NCBI GenBank assembly: GCA_024364805.1
Contig: CM044499.1
Coordinates: forward strand, 115,782,178-115,808,501
DNA from: Euprymna scolopes
Taxonomy: Eukaryota; Mollusca; Cephalopoda; Sepiida; Sepiolidae
DNA: 26,324 nt
Direction: 5' to 3'
Part shown: piece after piece, positions 18,761 through 26,324 of the stretch
How positions within the stretch are numbered: the stretch's first letter is position 1
Layout: every line of letters begins with the position of its first letter
Notes under the pieces: generated by a model
Database searches by the model: none
What the model was told of the DNA's origin: nothing
What the model saw: only the letters and a program-made list of their open reading frames with translations
Program-made: the position numbers and the translations under genes

Positions 18761-18844
<84 letters not shown>

Positions 18845-18968
18845 ATGTGTGTGTGTGGGGGTGTATATATATGTATATATAGGTATACATATATACGTAT
18901 ATATGCATAGATATATAATATATCTATCTATCTATCTATCTATGTATCTATCTCTCTCTATATATATC
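18760..18968. repeat. Compound (TA)n-(GT)n-(ATCT)n microsatellite
   Basis: About 36 TA units, then GT units with a ggggg interruption, a mixed TATATG section, and an ATCT tetranucleotide run at about 18922-18950 that grades into CT and TA. Confidence 0.95.
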
Positions 18969-19017
18969 CTTTTAGTAAACCAAAAGTATACAAATCGTGT
19001 AGGGCATTCACGAGTAA

Positions 19018-19020
<3 letters not shown>

Positions 19021-19059
<39 letters not shown>

Positions 19060-19080
19060 CAGACACAATACACACATACC

Positions 19081-19119
<39 letters not shown>

Positions 19120-19149
19120 GGAGAGAGATAGATAGAGAGAGAGAGAGAA
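19021..19149. repeat. (CA)n then (TA)n-(GA)n microsatellites
   Basis: A CA run at 19021-19059, a short spacer, a TA run at 19081-19102 and a GA run with gggag and gata interruptions to 19149. Confidence 0.95.
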
Positions 19150-21280
19150 TAAATGACAGAATCTATATTCCAAAATTCGTTATGTAGACCATCTTATAAT
19201 GTATTCCTTTAATTGAGTTGAATTATACAATTCTTGATAGTATGTTTCGTAGCGCAAAATCAATCACTTAATTATTATATCAATCAGTGAATCTATCATG
19301 CCCTTAACTCATCACGAGAAATAGCAACAATCAATTTGTCAAAAGGAACAGAAGTTGCTATTTGATATGATTAAAATCTTAAATTTGGAACAGAAACTGC
19401 ATATATTTTTAATGTCTCCATTACGTCATTTTGAATGTCATCCGACATCTCAACAATTAGAGAATTAGGATATATACAATGTTATAATAAAATTATGCTC
19501 TTAAAATGTTTATTAATACGTGATTGTCGAATTTTGAACTGGCTAAACTGTAAAAATCAAAAATATTACTTTCCAAAAAATAATAATGACGGTGGTCATA
19601 TTGATAATAAATAATATAAATACATATAAAATAAATTAATTAAAATTAAGGTAAATATAAGTTACCAATTACATTGCAATTCAACATTAGCAGGATAGAA
19701 ATATAACTTAGTAACTTATGACTATCGGTAGAAATAATTTGAATACTAACATTTTATATTGGACGGATTAGTGAATTGATTTATAATATAAATCGATTTA
19801 TTTTTTAATTAATATTAAGTGAAAGACGTTAGAACTATATTGAACTTACTTATTAGTTGAATATGGATGCCTATGGAGTGGGAATGTTTATAGTATGGCT
19901 GTTAAAAAATAAATATAAGAAAAGTTAACATATTGTTAAATTTGATCCAAGGGAGGTAACTTTATTTAACTTAAAAGTAATTTAAACTATTTACAATTTA
20001 CAATTATGATAAAACAAGAATTTCCATAACATTTTAAAACTTAACCGAACGTAAGTGTAGGTTTTGAATTGAATGATTCTAAGAAATATAACTGTAATAA
20101 TAATAAGCTTGATTTTTTGGTTTTAGATTAACAGAATTGGATTATCTATGGTTTTCAATTCAAATCATTTGATTATTTATGACCACCGTAAATATCAATC
20201 GTTTTTTTCTTTTGGAGTTTAGTTTACTTTCGTATTCGCAAACATATATAATAGTTTATAATTTATTGATGTTATTTTCATAAGTATGCTTACACAAATA
20301 AGAATGAATAACTTTACTAATTGTTAAATAGAACATTTGGTAGAAGATTCATTAATTAATGTAGATTGTTAGTAGCCTTATTTGGAAGTAGGATAAGATT
20401 ATGAATATTTTCAGTATCAAATAATCCTTATACACTGTGAAATTTAAAGAATAATTTAATTTCAATTTTGCAGAGACGATTCCATAATCTGTGACATTAT
20501 CCATTACATGAATGACCAACTAGCTCGTTGATATGTATTGATCCATAATAAACTGATATATCATGAAAAAGAAATACTAAACCAGGATTATGAATAAAAG
20601 AATATGTGGCCACTTTGGTAAAGTAGATGTTTATGGTAATAGTATACGCAAATGTTCGTGAATGATGCAGCTAACATTCCAACACCATGGATTGATCAAT
20701 AAAAATCAGGTCGTTTAGTATGTAAAAATAAATCGGTTTCAGACGTGTCCAAAAGTTTCTATGATCGGATCTGTGCGTCAAATGGTAAGGCTTCATTTAT
20801 AAATCCGACACATGCTATTTAATATTCATACACGAATTGATCACCCGTCGATTACTAACGCTTACGTTTGCAATATCATGTGTCTTAGCTCGTCTCGTTT
20901 ACATTGAAACAGAATTCTCATTGTTCAATAGGCAGAACTCAGATTAAATATTAATATAGTATCAGGACCAGTCTAATAATTTTTACAAGAACAACGCTAC
21001 TATTTACTTGGCTCACTATTAAGTCAAAGTTAGATAAAAGTTTAATGTTTGAGACGAGGAAATGTCTAACTCCATACAGATCGGATTCTATGGATTGAGG
21101 CACAAACTTGTCTCATTCTGGAAGGATTTATGTTTTACTGATTGCATAGTGTGGCGATGAATTAATTTATCTTCCTCTCACAGCGGAGACATGTGACTCA
21201 AAGGTCGGGACGTGTGGTTAAAGAACCAGCGTCCTTGAGGCAGGGCACATTGAAACAAGGAATCAAAACTATATGTGATA
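19150..21280. other. 2.1 kb of very AT-rich DNA, no gene recognised
   Basis: One of the most AT-rich stretches of the window. A 12-bp sequence ACGGTGGTCATA at 19589-19600 recurs in inverse orientation at 20178-20189, 577 bp apart, which might be the ends of a small DNA element. agggaggtaact at about 19958 resembles a motif often seen in mollusc repeats (memory only). Near 21190-21270 the sequence is less AT-rich but matches nothing I know. Confidence 0.4.
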
Positions 21281-21394
21281 CTACACACTTATCGATCGAT
21301 AATTATGTTCATTATTGGATAGGAAAAAGCTTTTACAGGTTCGAAGCCCAAGGCTTTATGAAGCAGAGTAGAAATGAACATCTATTGGCAAAAC
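21281..21394 (+). repeat. Unclassified dispersed repeat, copy 2
   Basis: Copy of 17161-17288 without the 11-base insertion. It ends right where the translated similarity of the next LINE begins (KTRRIM at about 21387-21404), so either it abuts that LINE or it is part of it. Confidence 0.75.
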
Positions 21395-22260
21395 TAGAAG
21401 AATAATGGAAATGCACAATACATTACACACAAAAAAAAACGAGAAGGACGGACACTATGTGAAAAGGAACGAAAAGGGAAGGGGAATGATAAATATAAAA
21501 GACTCTGTAGACAGTACAAAAAGACTTGCATAAGTATACTAGCTGGACCACAGAAAAGTTGATCAATTCGGCCAAAGTCACAGTCAGTAATAAGAATAAT
21601 TAATATGATAAAACCAAAAACTAAAATAAAAAACAAATAAAGAAAAGTGGAAAAAGCAAGCACTACATGGTCGATTTATAAGAATGACAAAAGAAAATCA
21701 CATAAATACCTTGACATAGATTAAAGAAAAGACACACAAAGAGATAAATAGATTCTCTACTAACAGCTGCTTAGAACAAGGGTATTAGAATGAACCACAT
21801 TAAATATAAAATAGATACAACGCAGGAAAACAGAAAATGTAGATTTTGTGGATAAAAATACGAAACTATAAATCTAATAAAAAGCGATTGCAGTAAATTA
21901 GGCCCCAAAGTATACAAGCATAGACATGATGGGATGGGAAAGGCAGACAACTCCATCCCGAACACGCAGACAATTGGTTCAAAACAAACCGGATACGGTA
22001 CTAGAAAAGAAAACCACAAAATCTTCCAAGATACAAACAGATAAACCCAAAAAAAGCCAGGGGAGCCGCCATCGTAATAATAAACAAAAGAGAAAAACCT
22101 GTCAAATTGTGGATTCTGCCGTCCAAGCATATTAGCAAATTAAGTGCAAAAAGATTGGAAACGAAACTAAAATGCGGAATTTGCCAAATAATTAAAAGAA
22201 ACACAGATTTTGAAGTAAATGAACAGAGATTACCTCAGAGAGAGATTAATTAGAGATATG
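21395..22260 (+). mobile_element. LINE fragment with restriction-like endonuclease (R2/R4/NeSL type)
   Basis: Plus-strand translation in shifting frames follows the C-terminal half of a site-specific-type LINE protein. The blocks are GKTRRIMEMHNTLH and HYVKRNEKGRGMINIKDSVD (21387-21520), the end of the RT/thumb (family pattern KTRK.. ALHP..DVDRLYV.R..GGRG), then LHGRFIR (about 21664), NHIKYKIDTTQENRKCRFCG (21793-21852), ETINLI, KVYKHRHDGMGK, RGAAIVIINKREKTCQIVDS (22059-22117). The CCHC zinc knuckle begins at 21838, but its His is Leu. In the restriction-like endonuclease motif RPD...D, the RPD triplet is GAA (22062-22070), while the second Asp (IVD, 22112-22114) is kept. The copy is 5'-truncated, with many stops. 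Clade placement is from memory of the domain order. Confidence 0.72.
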
Positions 22261-22829
22261 ATTGCAAATTGCTCTTAAAAGAGTACTAACGAAAGATAAA
22301 TTAGAGCGTTTTTATTTTAATCGCAGATAACCATGAAGTGCCCGGCAAATTTACTGAATGAAAAAGACATGGCTTGGTCATCGATGTGAAATACATTTTC
22401 GTTTTAAAAGTAAAAAGAAATTCGAAAATATTAAATAATATGATTTTTTTTAAGTATCTACCCATATTTTTGCTAGAGGCTGACCGAAATATCAGGGCCG
22501 AAAATCAATCGGTCTGTGGGAAACTTTGGGCTATGGAGTGTTACTTGATTGGGATGTATGGAAAGGTGACTGATTGTCAATCAGAGGGAGCCAGATTATG
22601 ACAGACTATACATGAATTGATTAGATGGGAATACAAGGTTTGATCAGAAACCACCCTCAAATACAGAACTTAATCTACAAGAATAGCAATCGTAAATCGG
22701 TCAGATAGAAAATGCATCAGAAGAAAAAACAATAATAAAATGATAAAAAAAAAATGGAGCTTGCCAGTTGTGGACTGATTACTATCTCCTTTCCCATGTT
22801 ATGCCCCTTTTCTAATTAAAGTAATTTTT
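22261..22829. other. Possible LINE 3' flank, nothing firm
   Basis: The frame at 22374-22601 has no recognisable similarity. An aacaataataaaatgataaa A-rich stretch at about 22728-22755 could be the 3' tail of the preceding LINE, whose relatives end in ATA-type repeats. That link is not proven. Confidence 0.35.
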
Positions 22830-23270
22830 TTTCTTTTTTACACATTGATCACCACTTATCAAGCCCCTGAAGTCACTCAGGGATAAGAGTTATTGCAAGT
22901 ACATTACGTTTGTGTGGAGATTTGATGAAGTGTTTAATTAAGGGGGCGGTTCATTGGGGATTTGTTAACGTTGGGCTTGAAGACATCCAAGTTGTAGTCC
23001 GGTGGGAAGCAGGCAGACGGAACAGAGTTCCACAGGCGTGCAGTTCTAAGAAAGAAGCTTTGTTCATGGAGTCCGCGTTTTGATTTAGGCACATATATAG
23101 AGTGGGTGAAATTATTCACAGTGGATTCAGGTAGACGGGTGTTTTTCGTGAAAGATTGGCGAGGGGGGTAGTGATTGGACGAGCACCTGCCATGGTAATA
23201 ACGATAAAACAAGGATAGGCACGCAACGTCTCTTCTGTGGGAGAGAGGTTGCAGGGTAGAGAAAATAATA
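22830..23270 (-). mobile_element. CR1-like LINE 3' end, 5'-truncated, second copy
   Basis: Same family and orientation as 14868-16530. The C-terminal tail aligns along 22930-23265 with 15005-15345 (aataacgataaaacaa, gNaacgtctcttctg, ggttgcaggg are shared). The 3' untranslated part also matches (ggataaggg/agttaatgNgta, caaNtgggtggtga). A poly-A tail is visible in reverse at about 22826-22841. Similarity stops at about 23268 (gaaaataat), which marks the 5' truncation point. Confidence 0.85.
22934..23212 (-). pseudogene. CR1-like ORF2 C-terminal fragment
   Basis: A 92-codon piece: FYRYYHGRCSSN, YPPRQSFTKNTRLPESTVNN, QSFFLRTARLWNSVPSACFP and YNLDVFKPNVNKS, ending in a stop. This is the conserved C-terminal tail following the RT domain in CR1/Jockey-like LINEs. 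It is open here but lacks everything upstream, so it has no function of its own. Confidence 0.85.
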
Positions 23271-24081
23271 TTAGTAAAAGTATGTAGGCAACGTTGCTAC
23301 TTTTTATGGTATTGTATGTGCATGATAATCATACGTAACAGCAACAACCATTTTAAAAAAAGTAATTGCAGCAATAATAAGCATAATAAATGTAACGCTC
23401 CAGGATCTTTATTTAAAACTGTTGGGTAAAAGTTACTAAAGATTCATAGAATCCAGTGTTACTTATCCAAGTAAGCGCATTTCAAGGAATGTGACTCGGG
23501 TACTGGTTTTATATATATATATTTTTAAAGTAAATGTACATTACTGTTTATAAAGTTAGTTGAAAGCAGATAAAAATAAAGAAAATTAGTATCTTCTTTC
23601 CCTGTGAAATGAAATTTAATAAGAAAAATTCAGATATTAATAATAAGAATACACTTATATAACCGTTAAAATAATGAAACAATACTCCGAAGTATTAACA
23701 GTAAATGTACTAATAAAACAATAACAGTAGCATTAGTAGTATGTACGCAGTGTAAATGCATGAGTTTCTGAAAGGCAAGACGTCATAATGTCCGTTCTTC
23801 CACGAGCAGCGAGAGATAGGCATACTGAAAACAAAAGAAGAACAGCAGCAACAGTAGTAGTAGCAGTAGTAGTACGAGAACCGGACAATGTAAGCTGTTT
23901 GTAAGGAGGGCAGGAAGTCAGAAAAATGATTTCATAGTGATTTAATAGTGTGTCAAATAGGGAAAACCTGTTGATACAAACAACGTATATTTATGCTGGG
24001 CTTCCTTGCGTGCGAATGAGCGATTTGGTAATTGGAGGACGAGATGGTTTAAAGTCTAAAAGGAATGGTTGATTTGTTATT

Positions 24082-24082
<1 letters not shown>
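23271..24082. other. Non-coding DNA with a short AGT-rich stretch
   Basis: Contains a trinucleotide-rich part (agcagcaacagtagtagtag, about 23842-23875). No coding or RNA feature recognised. Confidence 0.45.
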
Positions 24083-24144
<62 letters not shown>

Positions 24145-24205
24145 GTACACACCCAATGTATATATATATAAATACATATATATATATATATACATATATA
24201 TATAC

Positions 24206-24244
<39 letters not shown>
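24083..24244. repeat. Interrupted (TA)n microsatellite
   Basis: TA runs broken by acgtacacacccaatg and by several aaatac/tac steps. It lies exactly at the 3' end of the next LINE. Confidence 0.95.
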
Positions 24245-24596
24245 ACGACACATCGACTTCTCTGGTTATTTAGTGCCTAAGATGCTGTTTATGAATTGTT
24301 ATTTTGAATTTTCATAGGGCTTATTTCTATTATAGGTCGATTGTTTTCAAGTAGTTTAGGATGTTTTCTATTTGTACTTGGTAATATTGAGATCTTATCG
24401 TTTCGAATTCCTTGTTCATGATAGGGTATACATATCTTGATCGGGAGATCTTTCCATTTTAAAAGCTAGGATTGCGTTATAAAGGTATGGTGTATTCGTA
24501 GCTGTCCAGAATTATCTCTTCCTTTCTCTGTCTCCTGTCTCTCTAAGGCAATTCTTCGATGGTATGGGATATGTGATGTAGTTTATTGTTTGTGAA

Positions 24597-25041
24597 TCAT
24601 TCCATGATTCTTGGCAGTTGATGTTTATATATATTTTTAATAGTTTGTTTGAGATCTGTGTAAGGAATCTTTGTATTCGATTGTTCAAACTTTTGCGCTT
24701 CTTTTGTTGCTGAGTCAGTATTTTCGTTATCTTTGATGCCTGTGTGGCTTAGGATCCAGCAGAAAATAAGGTTTGAAGTGCTTGATATTTGGGTGATCTT
24801 ATTTAATACTCTGTTTATAAGGGGATTATATGTGCCTTGGTTTTCCAGTGCTAGAAATGTAGGTTTGGAATCCGAGATAATTATACTTTTTTTTGAATTG
24901 ATGTTTGGAATTATGTCTAAGGCTAGTTCGATTGCTGAGGTTTCTGCACTGTAGATGGATGCTTTGTTTGGAAGTCGTTTTTTGAATTTGGATTTATTAA
25001 GGTTGGCAGCACACCCTACTCTGTTGCTCATTTTGGATCCA

Positions 25042-25046
<5 letters not shown>
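24597..25046 (-). pseudogene. LINE RNase H domain fragment
   Basis: A type I RNase H would remove the RNA strand after reverse transcription. The frame gives [69 protein letters not shown] and [11 protein letters not shown]. All four usual catalytic acids are visible: Asp of TDGS (25041-25043), Glu of SAET (24942-24944), Asp of SDSK (24870-24872) and Asp of NTDSA (24714-24716). The ATG at 25031 is internal to the original protein; the domain begins upstream at IYTDGS, where a (TA)n tract has grown. Confidence 0.88.

Positions 25047-25130
<84 letters not shown>
25047..25130. repeat. (TA)n microsatellite inside the LINE RNase H start
   Basis: About 42 TA units lying between the codons of the LINE linker (..PEHHH) and TDGSK. 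The family reads IYTDGS here, coded ata-tat-aca, so the native codons themselves look like the seed of the expansion. The tract length does not keep the two sides in one frame. Confidence 0.93.
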
Positions 25131-25132
<2 letters not shown>

Positions 25133-25683
25133 TGGTGTTCTGGGTACTTTTGTTGGATGGGAAATATTTCTTCCTGGAATCTGATTGAGTTTGTTTTATT
25201 CTTGGGATGGTTTGTAAGATTGAGTCGTACAGCTGGTAGATTTAGTTGCCAAGGTGATATTTCTGAGATGATATTTGAATGAATTATTGCCGGATTTATT
25301 TGGGATTTGGTGATAAGTTTTTATATGCAGAACAGAAGAGGTGTTTTTTCAAAGAGGGTCTTATATTGTGGAAATAGAGCTTTGTTGAATGCAGAGTTTT
25401 ATCGGCATCCGGCAAGTTTGATAGTATTGTTGCAAGTTCCTGTCATCTTAGCCCAGTGGGATTTTCATGAAATTCTGCATATAGACTTTCAGTTGGTTAG
25501 GTTTTGAAGGCCCCTAGGGCTATTACTTGGCCTTGATGATGATTAGGTTCGAATACCTTGAGGTAGGACTTTCATATAGCTCGAACAATGAAGCATCCAA
25601 CATCAAGTTTGGATCTATTTAAAGCTCTAGAGAGTTTGTGCAGTGTTTTTTATATGAACCCCAATTTGTATGGGCTAATACTC

Positions 25684-25992
25684 TTAGTAGGCGCATTCCT
25701 TCTTGCATTTGATATTTAAGTTTTTTATATGAGGAATGGAAGTTAATTTATTACCGAATATTACTCCTAGGTATTTGTGTTCCTTGACTATGGGAATTTC
25801 GGAGTTATTCAGTTTAAGAATAGGGTATTTGTGTATTTTCCGGCCTTGGCAGAAGTGTGTATCTTTGGTCTTGGTCTTAGAGAGCATGAAACCATTTTCA
25901 TAAAAACATTTGCTTATTTTATTGATGCAGAGTTGTAATTGTCTTTCTATTAAGTTCATATATGTAGAACTGTAACAAATCAGAAGGTCGTC
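25684..25992 (-). pseudogene. I/Nimb-like reverse transcriptase, catalytic box and thumb
   Basis: The frame FVDDLLICYSSTYMNLIERQ, INKISKCFYENGF, LSKTKTKDTHFCQGRK, KLNNSEIPIVKEHKYLGVIF is open from the FVDD box through the thumb, then ends at a stop in KKECAY near 25684. The ATG at 25959 is internal. The DD of the active site is preserved. Confidence 0.85.
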
Positions 25993-26324
25993 AACAAACA
26001 GTGAGCAATCAATTCCAGGGAAGACATTTTTAACAATATTGTTTATCTTTATATTGAAGAAGGTTACTGAGAGGATACTTCCTTGTAGAACTCTTGTTTC
26101 TTGACCTTTTATATTTGATGGGTGCTCCTACTCTTGCTTGAAAGTTTCTATTGTTTATGAAGTTGTTTATACGGATTGGAGATCTACCTGAGAGACCAAA
26201 TTATTTTAAATCCATCATGAGACCATATCTCTATTATAATAATTATTTTCTCAGTTGGCTATTTATTACACTTCCGAAGTTATCTTTCCTATTTACTTGG
26301 CCTTTTGGTCAAGATCAAAGTGTA

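Larger units (their letters stand above)
24245..26324 (-). mobile_element. I/Nimb-like LINE with RT and RNase H, runs off the right edge
   Basis: The minus-strand translation follows an RNase H-bearing LINE. It shows KNKSSTRKYPLS (the PQGS-type RT motif, about 26090-26110), DCSLFVDDLLICYSS with the catalytic DD (25987-25992), INKISKCFYENGFMLSKTKT, EIPIVKEHKYLGVIFGNKLT (thumb), and an RT-RNase H linker with LRLALGAFKT, TESLYAEF (about 25510-25600) and YPEHHH. After that come TDGSK (RNase H start), the rest of RNase H, and a C-terminal tail ILNYLKTIDL near 24330. The zinc-knuckle part between RNase H and the tail is reduced. Several stops and frame changes are present. The 5' part lies beyond the window. 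Confidence 0.87.

Noticed and set aside
18720-18908. Frames of repeated YI, HT or CV residues (also at 14013, 17891, 18831, 23991, 24955)
   Set aside because: They are translations of TA, CA and GT microsatellites.
21771-22204. Minus-strand frames of 119 and 67 codons
   Set aside because: Shadows of the plus-strand LINE fragment, which has clear domain similarity; the minus peptides have none.
1-26324. CRISPR arrays, operons, bacterial promoters or riboswitches
   Set aside because: The window is eukaryotic repeat DNA; the 43-bp array is a head-to-tail minisatellite without spacers.
1-26324. Retrovirus, LTR element or Polinton relics
   Set aside because: No long terminal repeats, capsid, protease, integrase or envelope-like translation was seen; all reverse transcriptase pieces fit LINEs, and the Penelope-like copy lacks its own.

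Overview
This window is AT-rich, repeat-laden eukaryotic (animal) DNA. I can support no host gene in it. All recognisable coding sequence belongs to old transposable elements, set in AT-rich non-coding DNA with many long (TA)n, (CA)n, (GT)n and (GA)n microsatellites. The mix of mariner and Tc3-like DNA transposons, a Penelope-like element with a GIY-YIG domain, CR1-like, I/Nimb-like and restriction-endonuclease-type LINEs, plus heavy TA/CA tracts, would suit a lophotrochozoan such as a cephalopod mollusc. That assignment is an inference from style. The familiar cephalopod tRNA-SINE was not seen, so the species stays open.

Layout. 1-850: A-rich unannotated DNA. 850-1460: two diverged copies of a unit with a CCGG-stem hairpin followed by (C/T)TAG|T, resembling Helitron 3' ends. 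1537-2500: a decayed mariner (minus strand). 3678-3739: (TA)n. 4712-5790: a decayed Tc3-like transposon (minus). 5913-6080: a 43-bp minisatellite. 6081-10213: mostly featureless DNA with one (TA)n. 10214-10513 and 12743-13044: two copies of a 300-bp repeat. Between them lies a second mariner (10531-11779, plus), complete with terminal repeats and a TA target duplication, and a smaller repeated segment.

13083-13712 is the open 3' part of a Penelope-like element encoding a GIY-YIG endonuclease. Around it lies an almost perfect 80-bp inverted repeat (12507-12586 and 13813-13892), the most structured signal in the window. 14868-16500: a CR1-like LINE (minus) with the catalytic palm deleted. 16696-19149: several compound microsatellites and unclassified repeats. 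19150-21280: very AT-rich DNA. 21395-22260: the C-terminal part of an R2/R4/NeSL-type LINE (plus). 22830-23270: a second, 5'-truncated CR1-like copy (minus). 24245-26324: an I/Nimb-like LINE (minus) with reverse transcriptase and RNase H, running off the right edge and split by a (TA)n tract grown at the RNase H IYTDGS codons.

The elements do not work together. The window is a graveyard of at least seven insertions from six superfamilies. The Penelope 3' segment looks youngest because its reading frame is still open; the others are interrupted by stops, frameshifts and deletions. I found no evidence of a new functional system. The best leads are the 80-bp inverted repeat around the Penelope copy, its hammerhead-like 3' motif, and the microsatellite grown inside a conserved coding motif.
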